From positions 6,944,001 to 7,008,000 of the forward strand of contig JADJQZ010000001.1 of assembly GCA_016712465.1 (NCBI GenBank): a stretch of 64,000 nt of DNA, given 5' to 3'. Positions 8,800-17,618 of the stretch are shown here, in pieces. This DNA comes from Candidatus Obscuribacter sp. GTDB lineage: Bacteria; Cyanobacteriota; Vampirovibrionia; Obscuribacterales; Obscuribacteraceae. The notes under the pieces were generated by a model. It worked only from the letters and a program-made list of their open reading frames with translations, was not told the DNA's origin and searched no databases. Every line of letters begins with the position of its first letter. Position 1 is the first letter of the stretch. The position numbers were made by a program, and so were the translations under genes.

Positions 8800-10650
8800 T
8801 TAGGCCTTGGCTTCGTCAGCCTTGATCAGCTCTTCGAGCTGGTCGAGGTAGGCCGTGAAGACATCCAGCGCCGACTTGATGGCATCCGGGCTGGAGAGAT
8901 CCACGCCGGCGCCCTTGAGCAAGTTGATGCTGTAGTCGGAGCAGCCGCCCGACAGGAACTTCAGATAGCGATCGACAGCCGGCTGACCTTCCTTGAGGAT
9001 CTGCGCCGACAGAGCCGTCGCCGCCGAGATGCCGGTGGCGTACTTGTAGACGTAGAAGCTGTTGTAGAAGTGCGGGATGCGCGCCCACTCGATCTTGACC
9101 GGATCGTCGTCGGCAACGCAGTCACCGTAGTACTTCTTGTTCAGGTCGAGGAAGATCTCGGACAGCTTGTCGGCCGTCAGAGCTTCGCCCCGTTCCGCCG
9201 CCTCGTGCGCCAGCATTTCGAACTCGGCGAAGAGCGTCTGGCGGAAGAAGGTGGCACGGAAGGCATCGAGCTGGTGATCGATGAGGTAGCGCTTCACCGC
9301 CGGGTCGCTCTCGGTGGAAAGCAGGTGGTGAGCCAGCAGGGCTTCGTTGCAGGTGGAGGCCACTTCAGCCACGAAGATGGTGTAGTTGGCGTACTGGAAC
9401 GGCTGGCCGCGGCGCGAGAAGAAGGAGTGCATGGAGTGTCCGGCCTCGTGGGCGAGGGTGAACATCTGCTCCAGCTTGTCCTTCCAGTTCATGAGCATGT
9501 AGGGCGGAGTGCCGAAGGCGCCACCGCTGTATGCGCCGGAGCGCTTGCCCTTGTTCTCGACCACGTCCACCCAGCGCGAGGCGAAGCCGGTGCGCAGGTT
9601 GTCCACGTACTCGGTGCCGAGCGGCTTCACCGCATCCAGAATGATGCCCTGGGCGGTGGGGTAGTCCACCTTGTAGTCGACGGAGCCGACCACCGGCGCG
9701 TACAGGTCCCAGAGGCGGATCTTGCCGGAAGGCAGGGTGCCCTGCTTGGCCAGTTCACGAGCCTTGAGCGCCACCAGGCGGTGCAGCACCGGCAGGTAGG
9801 CGTGGGCGGTCTCGATCAGGCTCTTGTAGACGGAGAGCGGCACGTTGTCCGGTCCCAGCGCTGCTTCCAGCGAAGAACCGTAGCGACGAGCGCGCGCCTT
9901 GAAGATGTTGGCCTGCACCTGGGCGCTGTAGATGGCAGCGACGGTGTTGCGGCTCTTCTCGAAGGTCTCCATCATGCCCCGGTAGGCGTTCTCACGCAGC
10001 ACGCTGTCGCGGCTGTGCAGGAAGACGCCGTAGGAGCCGTGGGTGAGCTGGTGCTCGTTGCCTTCGGCGTCCTTGACCTTGGGGAACTGGATGTCGGCGT
10101 TGTCGAACATGCCGAAGATGGTCTGCGGACCCTGGGCGACCATGGCCTGCTGAGCCAGCAGCTCTTCCACTTCCGGACTGCGCACGTGGGCGCGCTCGCG
10201 GTTCAGCTCGTCGAACTGCTGCTTCCAGAGGTTGAGTGCCGGGGTCTTGGCGATGAAGGAAGCGAGACGCTCGCTCTTCATGGACAGGAGTTCAGGCGTG
10301 GACCAGGAGACGGCTGCACCGAACTTGGTGTAGAGCCCGCGAATCTTCTCTTCGCGTTCCTGGTTGGCGGTGTTGGCGGTGTCTTCGTCAGCCTTCATGC
10401 TGGCGTAGACATAGAGCTTGTCCAGGAGCTCGGCAGCCTTGTCACGTTCGGTGAGGAAGGACAGGAGCTGCTTGCCGGAACGCTTGAGCTTGCCCTTGAA
10501 TTCGGGCAGCTTGGCCACGAGCGCTTCGGTGGATGCGAAAGTCGCGTTCCAGTCGGCCTCGGTGGCGAAAATCTTGGAGAGATCCCAGGTCAGCTCGACG
10601 GGGACGTCGACGCGGGCAGGAAGAGCTCCCATAACAGTTGTGGTTGTCAT
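8800..10650 (-). CDS. pepF: Oligoendopeptidase F (M3 family)
   Basis: A 616-residue cytosolic zinc metallopeptidase that degrades oligopeptides. The M3 zinc motif HEAGHSMHS is present (H401, E402, H405), with the third ligand region EVASTCNEALL about 25 residues later. Upstream segments such as GSYGVFLHSRD and the late YINxY-like region (FYNSFYVYKYATGISAA) are characteristic of PepF rather than thimet peptidases, and the length is usual for PepF. The open frame extends 45 codons further upstream, but the ATG at 10650 has AAGGAG 8 nt before it and is chosen. It is a monocistronic minus-strand gene with two hairpins downstream. Codon use is strongly biased to G/C-ending codons, consistent with high expression. 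Confidence 0.93.
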   Translation of the reverse strand: MTTTTVMGALPARVDVPVELTWDLSKIFATEADWNATFASTEALVAKLPEFKGKLKRSGKQLLSFLTERDKAAELLDKLYVYASMKADEDTANTANQEREEKIRGLYTKFGAAVSWSTPELLSMKSERLASFIAKTPALNLWKQQFDELNRERAHVRSPEVEELLAQQAMVAQGPQTIFGMFDNADIQFPKVKDAEGNEHQLTHGSYGVFLHSRDSVLRENAYRGMMETFEKSRNTVAAIYSAQVQANIFKARARRYGSSLEAALGPDNVPLSVYKSLIETAHAYLPVLHRLVALKARELAKQGTLPSGKIRLWDLYAPVVGSVDYKVDYPTAQGIILDAVKPLGTEYVDNLRTGFASRWVDVVENKGKRSGAYSGGAFGTPPYMLMNWKDKLEQMFTLAHEAGHSMHSFFSRRGQPFQYANYTIFVAEVASTCNEALLAHHLLSTESDPAVKRYLIDHQLDAFRATFFRQTLFAEFEMLAHEAAERGEALTADKLSEIFLDLNKKYYGDCVADDDPVKIEWARIPHFYNSFYVYKYATGISAATALSAQILKEGQPAVDRYLKFLSGGCSDYSINLLKGAGVDLSSPDAIKSALDVFTAYLDQLEELIKADEAKA

Positions 10651-11258
10651 TTTGGACTCCTTAGATTTAGCGGTTAGAGAACCCCAAGACCATGTCTTGC
10701 CGGAAACCTGATGAAAGGCTAGTAAATCACTTTTGGGGATGGTTTGGTTGCCGGTTTTGAGATGGAGTGGGAATGATGTGAACACCTCGACGGTATATTA
10801 ACTTCTGCTTGAGATCTAGATCTGTAGCCAGATCAAGGTTTTGTCCCTTTTTCGAAAAGGGGCGCCGATGGTCAAAATACAGGCTGCCAAGTGGTAAAAC
10901 TGGTTTCAGGTAGATTTGCGCGGCCAGCGCTAGCGGGCGCTAGCTATTTCTTTGATTATCCTGAGATTTGTCTAAGACCTATCTCTCATGAGCTTTCTCG
11001 AGAACTTAGTCTTGCCTTCTTGAAGTGTCTATCAGTAGGGTGGAATGCATTATTCATTCCCAACTTTTCTCACAAGCTTTTCTCAACCCGCAGATTTCTT
11101 CATCTCCCAGCACTGGCAACCTATAGGCAGACTGCCCTGAGTTGGACCGCCGCCTTTGCTCGCCGGTTCCAGCTTCAGTCTTCACGTCTTCAGTGTGTCT
11201 GCTCTGTGCCTGGTCTGTCGGCTGCCTGCCGGCTCCCGTACCAGAAAGGTAACTGTCT
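10651..11258. other. Divergent intergenic region with palindromes
   Basis: About 600 bp between pepF (minus) and the adenylate-kinase-like gene (plus). It contains a 12-bp perfect palindrome AGATCTAGATCT (10812-10823), CCCTTTT/AAAGGGG symmetry (10845-10862) and two direct copies of GCGCTAGC at 10-bp spacing (10927-10934, 10937-10944). These could be operators for the divergent promoters (inference). No gene is supported. Confidence 0.5.
10927..10944 (+). repeat. Two GCGCTAGC motifs at 10-bp spacing
   Basis: GCGCTAGC occurs at 10927-10934 and again at 10937-10944, one helical turn apart. It is the reverse complement of the recurring intergenic GCTAGCGC. Spacing by one turn is typical of protein-binding half sites. 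Confidence 0.5.
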
Positions 11259-12047
11259 ATGAAAACATCGCCTCATCTGTCGGAGCTCAGCTCCGGTGGT
11301 TTCTTCGCGCAAGCGAAATTCTGGATGAAGCGGTACCTGCTCTGGCCTCTGTTCCCTGCCTCCAGACCCCGGTTGATCGCCCTCCTGGGTGGTCCCGGCG
11401 CAGGCAAGGGAACGGTGGCTGGTCAGCTGGCACCCGCTCTCGGCTTATCTCATGTCAGCACTGGCGCGCTTATCCGCAAGGAGATAGCGGCTCAGACTGA
11501 CTTCGGCAAGCAAGTGCAAGCTCTGGTGGAAAAGGGTCTTTTGATCCCCGACCAGATGGCTCTCACGATACTCAAGCGCGCTCTTTTGGCCCCGGAAAAT
11601 GCCCGTGGTGCCATCCTCGATGGTTTCCCCCGTTCCAGAGCACAGGCCGTCCTCCTGGACGAAGTGCTTGCTTCCTGGGGACTGTCACTGGAAAAGATCG
11701 TCTGGCTTGAGCTTTCGGAGGCAGACCTGGTGGAGCGCCTGTCGCTTCGCCGCACTTGCACCAACCAATCTTGCGGTCGCTCGTATCACTTGAAATTCGA
11801 GCCGCCGAAGAACGCCGGTATTTGCGACGCTTGTTCAAGCCCGCTTTTCCAGCGTAAGGACGATGCCACCGAAACGATTCGGGAGCGTCTCCGCACCTAC
11901 TCGGAGGAGTCAACCCCTCTGCGTAGTTACTACCAGGGCACCAAGGGTGGTGTCTTGGTCTTCCTCAACCCGACCAATGCCATGACCAGGGAACAGGTCT
12001 TGGCTCAGGTCACCAATGCAATTTCTAGCAAAGGAGAAAGAGTATGA
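11259..12047 (+). CDS. Adenylate kinase-like nucleoside monophosphate kinase
   Basis: A 262-residue protein. A ~37-residue extension with a hydrophobic/basic patch precedes the P-loop GGPGAGKGT (residues 44-52). The NMP-binding region (VSTGALIRKE) and DGFPRSRAQA (121-130) are typical of adenylate kinase (ATP + AMP to 2 ADP). The LID carries a zinc-type knuckle with C167, C172, C189 and C192. The first pair is C-x4-C instead of the usual C-x2-C, while the x16 and second x2 spacings are normal. AGAAAGGT lies upstream of the ATG. It overlaps the next gene by ATGA. Its unusual neighbours and N-terminal extension suggest a paralogue rather than the housekeeping adk. Confidence 0.8.
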   Translation: MKTSPHLSELSSGGFFAQAKFWMKRYLLWPLFPASRPRLIALLGGPGAGKGTVAGQLAPALGLSHVSTGALIRKEIAAQTDFGKQVQALVEKGLLIPDQMALTILKRALLAPENARGAILDGFPRSRAQAVLLDEVLASWGLSLEKIVWLELSEADLVERLSLRRTCTNQSCGRSYHLKFEPPKNAGICDACSSPLFQRKDDATETIRERLRTYSEESTPLRSYYQGTKGGVLVFLNPTNAMTREQVLAQVTNAISSKGERV

Positions 12048-12490
12048 ACGGTATGAGCGATCAGACCAACAGTGGTGCAACGGTTGTTTCGGATGCGGAT
12101 CTGGCCCTTTCGGCCTATCACGCCCTCGACGACCTGCGTTATCTCGACCAGGTGGACCGCGTTCTCGCTCGTCACGGTGACGACGTGGACGTTCTCTACC
12201 CGGACCCGGCCGAACTGGCTGACCAGGGCGCCGATTTGACCGTGCTTTATGCCGCTATGCAAAGCGGTATGAGCCCGGCCGCTTTCGGTTCCGCTCTGGC
12301 TGCCGGCGTGGATGTTTCAGTGCTCAGCCGAGCACTGTCCTTCGGGCTCGATGCCGGAGCCGTGGAAGAGCTGGTGTTGACCTATGGCGCTGAGCTGGGC
12401 GGTCACATTGCCAACTTTGTCGAGAGCAAGGAGGATGAGGCCGCTTATCCCGACCCGGTGAGCCGCGTATTGGCCCGCCTGGGCGAGTAG
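12044..12490 (+). CDS. Small acidic hypothetical protein
   Basis: A 148-residue acidic, Ala/Asp/Leu-rich helical protein. Its ATG overlaps the TGA of the kinase gene (ATGA), so it is probably translationally coupled; an ATG 9 nt further is an alternative start. An imperfect internal repeat is visible: DQVDRVLARHGDD with LYPDP near residue 40, and YPDPVSRVLARLGE at the C-terminus. No family is recognised. It sits between the kinase and the ClpP-like gene. Confidence 0.65.
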   Translation: MNGMSDQTNSGATVVSDADLALSAYHALDDLRYLDQVDRVLARHGDDVDVLYPDPAELADQGADLTVLYAAMQSGMSPAAFGSALAAGVDVSVLSRALSFGLDAGAVEELVLTYGAELGGHIANFVESKEDEAAYPDPVSRVLARLGE

Positions 12491-12517
12491 CCCCGCCGAC
12501 CTTGACTGCGGTAAACT

Positions 12518-12550
12518 GCGCCGACCTGTTCCTCCGAGCGGTGTCGGCGC
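12518..12550 (+). terminator. Hairpin between the acidic protein and the ClpP-like gene
   Basis: GCGCCGAC (12518-12525) pairs with GTCGGCGC (12543-12550). A smaller AGCACC/GGTGCT stem follows at 12574-12591 with a weak T-containing tail. This could be a partial terminator or attenuator before the ClpP-like gene. Confidence 0.4.
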
Positions 12551-12666
12551 GGTTGCCGCTCTTACCCGGGGTGAGCACCGCTTTTGGTGCTTGCCCTTTC
12601 ATCCTGCAATTTATCGGAGTTTAACCGCACCGCCCGCTGAGGTGGTGCAGAATCGAGAGACAAACC

Positions 12667-13551
12667 ATGAGTACCAACTCTGAAACTACCCCTGTCACCC
12701 CGGCGGCAGGCGCTGAGGCGCCCGCTATCGCCACTCCCAATGCTGACAAGCCCAAGGGTAAGACCCTGGACGAGCAGCTCAAGGAGTTGCAGATCGCCGA
12801 GGCTCGTTTGCGTGTCGAGAAGGCACGCACCGACAAGACCACCGCCGCTCAGGAAGCCGGATTGAAGCTGGATTTGACTCGCACGCAGTTGCGCAGCGCC
12901 CAGCTCGATCTGGAAAAGAAGGAGCGTGAGGCCGCTCGGGAGAAGGCTTCGGCCGACGAGAACCTCACTTACACCTTCTATGACGGCGTCACCGACGAGA
13001 GCATCAAGCCTTCCTTGCAGAAGCTTGGTGACTGGAATCGGCGCTTCCCCGGCAAGCCCATCACCGTCATCGTCAACTCGCCCGGCGGGTCGGTGCTGGC
13101 CGGTCTGGCGCTCTACGACTACCTGCAGAAGCTGCGCGCTGACGGTCACCACATCACGGTGATCTGCTTCGGCATGGCTGCCTCCATGGGCGGCATTCTC
13201 CTGCAGGCCGGCGACAAGCGCATGCTCGGTGCCAACGCCAAGGTCCTCATTCATGCCGTGTCGGGCGGTACCATCGGTACCGTTCACGCCATGGAAGACC
13301 GGGTGGCCTTCTCGCGTAACCTCTGGGAGGGTCTGAAGAAGATTCTGGCCACCCGCTCGGTCTTGAACGAGGCCGAGATCGAGGAACGCGCTCACCGTAA
13401 GGACTGGTGGCTCGATGCCGACGAGGCTATTGCTCTGGGCTTTGCCGACGAGATCGTGCCGGCACCTGCTTTTGCCGGTGCCAAGCCGAAGGCTCAGGTC
13501 AAGGTTCAGTCCGGCAAGAGCCGTCGCCGTCGCGGACGCAGCGGTAAGTAA
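12667..13551 (+). CDS. ClpP-like serine protease with coiled-coil N-terminus
   Basis: A 294-residue protein. Residues ~33-97 form a charged heptad-rich coiled coil (EQLKELQIAEARLRVEKA onward). Residues ~100-266 are a ClpP/crotonase-fold peptidase. NSPGGSV (137-143) is the substrate strand. The triad is complete: S173 in GMAASMGG, H196 in VLIHAVSGG, D246 in RKDWWLDADEA. The tail is basic (KSRRRRGRSGK). Housekeeping ClpP lacks the coiled coil and is ~200 residues, so this is an accessory ClpP-like enzyme. It could use its own coiled coil for assembly or adaptor binding (inference), and no ClpX/ClpA is nearby. A strong terminator follows. Confidence 0.82.
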   Translation: MSTNSETTPVTPAAGAEAPAIATPNADKPKGKTLDEQLKELQIAEARLRVEKARTDKTTAAQEAGLKLDLTRTQLRSAQLDLEKKEREAAREKASADENLTYTFYDGVTDESIKPSLQKLGDWNRRFPGKPITVIVNSPGGSVLAGLALYDYLQKLRADGHHITVICFGMAASMGGILLQAGDKRMLGANAKVLIHAVSGGTIGTVHAMEDRVAFSRNLWEGLKKILATRSVLNEAEIEERAHRKDWWLDADEAIALGFADEIVPAPAFAGAKPKAQVKVQSGKSRRRRGRSGK

Positions 13552-13597
13552 TTCGGGGAGGGCTCTAACTGGGCTCTCCTTGAACTTTGTTCCGGGA

Positions 13598-13630
13598 GGG
13601 GGTGCGCTTTCACAGGCGCACCCCCTTTTT
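13598..13630 (+). terminator. Rho-independent terminator after the ClpP-like gene
   Basis: GGGGGTGCGC (13598-13607) pairs perfectly with GCGCACCCCC (13616-13625), followed by TTTTT. It lies 47 nt after the stop codon. Confidence 0.93.
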
Positions 13631-14151
13631 GTTCGGAAGTATTAGCAAATATAGTGGAGCCTGAAAAGGGCACCTCTGGCAGTGGCATGATCCTGCTGCT
13701 TCTTTCGCCTTCCGTTTGTTTTATCGTGACTTTATCGTGGCACCAGATCTGCCGAATCTCCGCTCGGTCGGGAGACTTTGACATGTCGGCCGAACTGATT
13801 ACTTTGGGAATGGTGGTGTTTGCCGCAAAACTTCGATTAAACGAGTTGTTTCTGCTTCTCTTGCACCATAGTGTACTGGGTGAAACCTTGTTTTTACTTT
13901 CGTCGGAGTCAGTCCGTAGAATTTGCAACTAGAGCCAAGCAGACGCTAGAAATCAACCCTCTTTGAGCAATAACCAGCTTTCTGGAGTTGTGCGCGCCTC
14001 ATTCTTCCGGCAAGGTCTCTTTCAGGCAACAAGATCGTCAGTCAAAAAAGGTTCCAGATGGTTCACCGGCCGGGCGGCTTCGGAGGGTTGTCAGCCCTGC
14101 GGAACGGTTGCAACCAGACAATTTAATTCTCGTTTTTACTATGGTGCGTAT
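13631..14151. other. Intergenic region, no supported gene
   Basis: About 520 bp. Opposing open frames of 92 and about 140 codons lie across each other here. Neither has a ribosome site, a recognisable domain or a compositional signature, so neither is called. Confidence 0.45.
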
Positions 14152-15183
14152 ATGAATTACTTGAAGTTTAGTTCTAATCAAGAGTTAAGAGCTTACATCG
14201 AAGGCCTTGCCGCTTCCAATCCCACAGAGTTTTGTATGAAGGAGAGCCCGGCTGTAACGGAGTTGCCTCCCCTGCCGGCTTCCATCACACACCTTGAAAT
14301 TGTGAACTGTCCGGAACTCTGGCATGTGCCAAAATTGCCTAAGTCCCTAACGTTTCTCCGTTTATACAAATGCGGCGGTCTCACCGAACTGCCGAGACTA
14401 CCGGCATCGCTGGTGGAGCTTTGTCTTGAAAAGTGCGATGGAATCAGGCATCTTAGATACTTGCCGACCGCTCTCAGGAAATTGCGCATTGGTTGTGCCA
14501 GGCTGGTGCAGTCGCCGAGGTTGCCGGCGTCTCTTCAGTTATTGGAGTTAGATGGCTGTGATGGGCTTTCTGCCGTCCCAAAACTGCCTGCCGGCTTGCT
14601 TGCGCTTGAGGTAAGGGCTTGCCCGAACTTGAGCAGAATACCTGCGCTACCTGAGTCTCTTGAGCTTCTATCGATAATTGCATGTTCTCAAGTCATTGGC
14701 TTGCCTGCCTTGCCAGCCGGAGTGCAGCGCTTTGAGCTGAGGCAATGCGCTCAAGTGCGGTCTTTGCCTGAATGGCCTGCGGCTTTGCGGTCACTCGATC
14801 TTTTTGCTTGCCCGGCTCTTGTGGATTTGCCTGAATTTCCCGAGGGTTTGTCCGAGTTAACTCTTCTTGACTGTTCTGCCGTGGCCGTACTTCCCGCACT
14901 GCCGTCTTCTCTCAAGTCTTGTATTTTACGAGCTTGCCGGGCGCCGAAATTGTTTTCGACCCTGCCGCAGTCTCTTACTTCCTTGCTGGTGATAGACAGT
15001 GCCATAGCAGAATTGCCCGCACTGCCAGCCGCTCTTAAGTCGATGCTGGTAGAAAAATGCCCCAATCTATCGCGCTTGCCGAAACTGCCGGATTCACTGC
15101 AAAGCCTGATCATCAGAGACTGTGCCGGGCTCTACCCGAACCAGAAACTGATTTTAGGAAGTCTTGAAATTCGCCTTGAATAG
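14152..15183 (+). CDS. LPX-type leucine-rich repeat protein with Cys ladder
   Basis: A 343-residue protein made almost entirely of 14 repeats of 20-21 residues of the form P-x-LP-x-SL-x-x-L-x-(L/I)-x-x-C-x-x-L-x-x-L. The PxLPxSL part is the LPX signature of YopM/IpaH/SspH bacterial LRR proteins. Here the conserved Asn-ladder position is Cys in 12 or 13 repeats, as in Cys-containing F-box LRRs. There is no NEL E3-ligase domain, no signal peptide and no membrane segment. The frame remains open upstream to a TTG at 13963, but the ATG at 14152 begins the protein-like part. It is AT-richer than the ClpP block. Probably a protein-binding scaffold. Confidence 0.75.
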   Translation: MNYLKFSSNQELRAYIEGLAASNPTEFCMKESPAVTELPPLPASITHLEIVNCPELWHVPKLPKSLTFLRLYKCGGLTELPRLPASLVELCLEKCDGIRHLRYLPTALRKLRIGCARLVQSPRLPASLQLLELDGCDGLSAVPKLPAGLLALEVRACPNLSRIPALPESLELLSIIACSQVIGLPALPAGVQRFELRQCAQVRSLPEWPAALRSLDLFACPALVDLPEFPEGLSELTLLDCSAVAVLPALPSSLKSCILRACRAPKLFSTLPQSLTSLLVIDSAIAELPALPAALKSMLVEKCPNLSRLPKLPDSLQSLIIRDCAGLYPNQKLILGSLEIRLE

Positions 15184-15324
15184 CCTGTTGGATCGCGACC
15201 GATTCGCTCATTGCATGGGCTGGTAATTAGTGTGACGCCGGTGGCCAGGTTGGAAACTCCAGTCCTGTCTATCGGTGTCTCTTCTGCTAGGCGTCGCTTC
15301 TGCTATTTGATTAGGGCAGGGCTG

Positions 15325-15372
15325 CCACAGGATGTTGAAAATGAGTCCCCAACAGCTGCCTGTGGTTTTTTT
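15325..15372 (+). terminator. Terminator after the LPX repeat protein
   Basis: CCACAGG (15325-15331) pairs with CCTGTGG (15359-15365), followed by seven Ts. An inner GTTG/CAAC pair shortens the loop. It lies 140 nt after the stop of the LPX gene. Confidence 0.65.
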
Positions 15373-15788
15373 GCCAGGTAGTAGTAGACTGGTCGGCTAG
15401 TTTGCTCCTATGTGGATCTCAGACGCCGCTTTGATGGCCGCAATTGGCCGGCAAGTGTGGCGAAACTCTGTTGTTGTGCGGGCCGGTTGTGTGAATTGGT
15501 CTGAGACAATTTCATGAGCGCTATTACAGTGCTGCTAAATAAGCAGAGATCTGTTCATTATCTTGTTGCTCTTGATAACCAGGCTTTGCTACGAGCATTT
15601 GTATATCCCTAATTTTCCAAGCTTTGTAAAAGCAATTCAAAAACGTTCTCCTTCATTGTCTCTGTCGTTCTCGTGCAGTTCTAAGCTGCCGGTGACGGGC
15701 CGCGCTTTGTCTGGAGACCAACCTGACCTGCCTTTCGTTTTCCGACCGTGGGGCTGGTCTTTTTCTAATTGTCGGTGAGGATTGTATT
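15373..15788. other. Intergenic gap
   Basis: About 415 bp, AT-rich, upstream of the small membrane protein and phosphate permease genes. It presumably holds the promoter for the plus-strand block that follows, but no element stands out. Confidence 0.4.
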
Positions 15789-16304
15789 ATGAACACTTCT
15801 TCAGTATTGTCAGTCGAACTGTTGGTTGTCGCCTTTGTCGTAGTCGCTCTGTGCTTGTTTGGGCAACGCATGAAGTTGGTGCACATCTGGAAAGCCGAAC
15901 ACCTCTGGGAATTGGCCGGCAAGATAGGTGTCTCGGGTTTCCTGGGTCTGGTGCTCAGCTATCTCTTCAGCTTCAACGGGGCTGATGCGGGCTATGGTCT
16001 GGCCAGTAGCGCCTTGTTCATGGTCTGGTTGTTGCCCTTTGTGTTGCATGACTTCGTAGCGGAGTGGCCAAGCGACAAGCTGTACTGGCAAGAAAAAGCG
16101 GCGAAGGCTTCAGCCTTGCGGTCTCTTTTGGTTCTCGCTTTCAGCCTGGTTTTGCTGAGCGGTGGTGTGTACTTCGGTGCCCTCAACTCATCCTGGTCAT
16201 CCTCTGCCGGCTCCATTACCCTGGTTATGCTCGCTGTTGTGGCAGCTGCCGTGATCTGGCTGTCCGCTCATTTCGAGAAGGTGAGTCACGAACTCTGGGG
16301 CTGA
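15789..16304 (+). CDS. Membrane protein upstream of the phosphate permease
   Basis: A 171-residue protein with about five membrane spans (residues ~7-26, 45-65, 72-95, 112-133, 144-164) and a central charged loop (AEWPSDKLYWQEKAAK). No family is recognised. GTGAGG lies upstream of the ATG. It is followed by a good terminator and then the Pit gene, so it is probably a separate transcript. Confidence 0.6.
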   Translation: MNTSSVLSVELLVVAFVVVALCLFGQRMKLVHIWKAEHLWELAGKIGVSGFLGLVLSYLFSFNGADAGYGLASSALFMVWLLPFVLHDFVAEWPSDKLYWQEKAAKASALRSLLVLAFSLVLLSGGVYFGALNSSWSSSAGSITLVMLAVVAAAVIWLSAHFEKVSHELWG

Positions 16305-16335
16305 TTACCACCTCGCCTCAATTCCGAATCTGACT

Positions 16336-16367
16336 GACGGCTGCACTTTTGAGGCAGCCGTCTTTTT
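16336..16367 (+). terminator. Rho-independent terminator before pit
   Basis: GACGGCTGC (16336-16344) pairs with GCAGCCGTC (16354-16362), followed by TTTTT. It lies between the membrane protein and the Pit gene; read-through or a downstream promoter must serve Pit, whose ATG is only 24 nt further. Confidence 0.85.
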
Positions 16368-16390
16368 AACCATACAAGAGAAAATAAGCA

Positions 16391-17593
16391 ATGACAAATG
16401 ACACAAGAGATTCAAACCCTCGAAAGGGACGCTCCTTTCTCCTTCTGACTGGACAGATGGTGCTGGTTATTTTTCTGGCCATATTTGTTCTGGCGGCGGC
16501 AATGATCTACGGACCATCACTTCTGCTCAGCTTCGAGCGCTTGCCACTGGTGATGCAGATCGGGGTGCTTTGCATTGGGTTGGCCATTGCCTTCGATTTC
16601 GTGAACGGATTTCACGACACGGCCAATGCCGTAGCCACAGTAATTTATTCGGGGGCACTACCGGCCTGGCTGGCTATCCTGATGAGTGCCGTGCTCAATT
16701 ATGCCGGTGCCATGACTGTCGGCACTTCCGTGGCCGAGTTCATCGCCACCACCATTCCCAGAGATGTGGTCAGTGGGCCGATGATTCTGGCAACTCTACT
16801 GGCAGGGCTCACCTGGAATTTACTCACCTGGTGGAAAGGCTTGCCGGTCTCCAGCACCCACTGCCTCTTAGGAAGCCTGGCTGGAGCTGGTTTCGCCGTT
16901 GCCGGGCTGAATGGTTTCAGTCATCCGGCGGTCTTGAAAGCGCTTGCAGCCTTGATCGTTTCGCCTATCATCGGCTTTGTGTTGGCTTTCATTTTTGCCA
17001 AATGCATGGACTTCCTGGTCAGGCATCTGTCCGGCAAGACAACCAGTAACGGTGTGGAGATCGCGCGGCAATCGAAAGTCTGGCGCCTGATCTTCAAGGG
17101 CTTGCAGATTGCTACTTCCGCCAGCGTCAGCTTTTCCCACGGCGCCAATGACGGGCAGAAAACAATGGGTCTCATTACCCTCATTCTCGGCACCATCTTC
17201 GTTTCCTACGGCTACTCGGTAGGGATTGTGCCTGATTGGGTGAAGGTATCGGCAGCACTGGCCATCGGACTTGGCACTGCCATTGGTGGTGGTCGGGTGA
17301 TTCGCACCGTGGGTGAGAAACTCTCGGCTCGAGCCATTGATCCTGTTCAGGGTTGTGCCGCCGAGTTCACTACGGCAATGACCGTGCTCTATGCCTCCAA
17401 GCTGGGTGTGCCCGCCAGTACTACCCATGTGCTGACCTCCAGTGTGGTGGGCAGCAGTATCAGTCTGCACGGAAAGCAATTCGCCAATTGGAGCACCATG
17501 AAGAAAGTCGGTCTGGCCTGGCTTGTCACCTTACCCTTCACGGCTTTACTGGCCGGTGGATTTCATTTTCTCCTTTCCAGCGTGCTCACCTGA
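16391..17593 (+). CDS. pit: Low-affinity inorganic phosphate transporter (PiT family)
   Basis: A 400-residue inner-membrane phosphate (or metal-phosphate) symporter. Both halves of the inverted PiT repeat are visible: FDFVNGFHDTANAVAT (68-83) with WWKGLPVSSTHCLLG (147-161), then SHGANDGQKTMG (249-260) with GVPASTTHVLTSSVVG near residue 380. The GANDGQK signature is diagnostic. A 20-residue hydrophilic N-terminus precedes the first span. It starts 23 nt after a terminator and is followed after 25 nt by the P-loop kinase gene. That places phosphate import at the head of the PknG block (inference from spacing). Confidence 0.93.
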   Translation: MTNDTRDSNPRKGRSFLLLTGQMVLVIFLAIFVLAAAMIYGPSLLLSFERLPLVMQIGVLCIGLAIAFDFVNGFHDTANAVATVIYSGALPAWLAILMSAVLNYAGAMTVGTSVAEFIATTIPRDVVSGPMILATLLAGLTWNLLTWWKGLPVSSTHCLLGSLAGAGFAVAGLNGFSHPAVLKALAALIVSPIIGFVLAFIFAKCMDFLVRHLSGKTTSNGVEIARQSKVWRLIFKGLQIATSASVSFSHGANDGQKTMGLITLILGTIFVSYGYSVGIVPDWVKVSAALAIGLGTAIGGGRVIRTVGEKLSARAIDPVQGCAAEFTTAMTVLYASKLGVPASTTHVLTSSVVGSSISLHGKQFANWSTMKKVGLAWLVTLPFTALLAGGFHFLLSSVLT

Positions 17594-17618
17594 GCCGCCC
17601 TCTTGAGGAGGATTTCGT

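Noticed and set aside
8794..10677. 627-codon plus-strand open frame
   Set aside because: Exact antisense of pepF in a GC-rich gene; no motif, Val/Gly/His-rich composition.
10891..11262. 123-codon plus-strand open frame before the adenylate-kinase-like gene
   Set aside because: No ribosome site, and Ser/Phe/Leu-rich composition unlike local proteins; probably leader DNA.
13506..13932. Opposing open frames after the ClpP-like gene
   Set aside because: One runs through the terminator and the end of the ClpP-like gene; neither has a ribosome site or recognisable domain.
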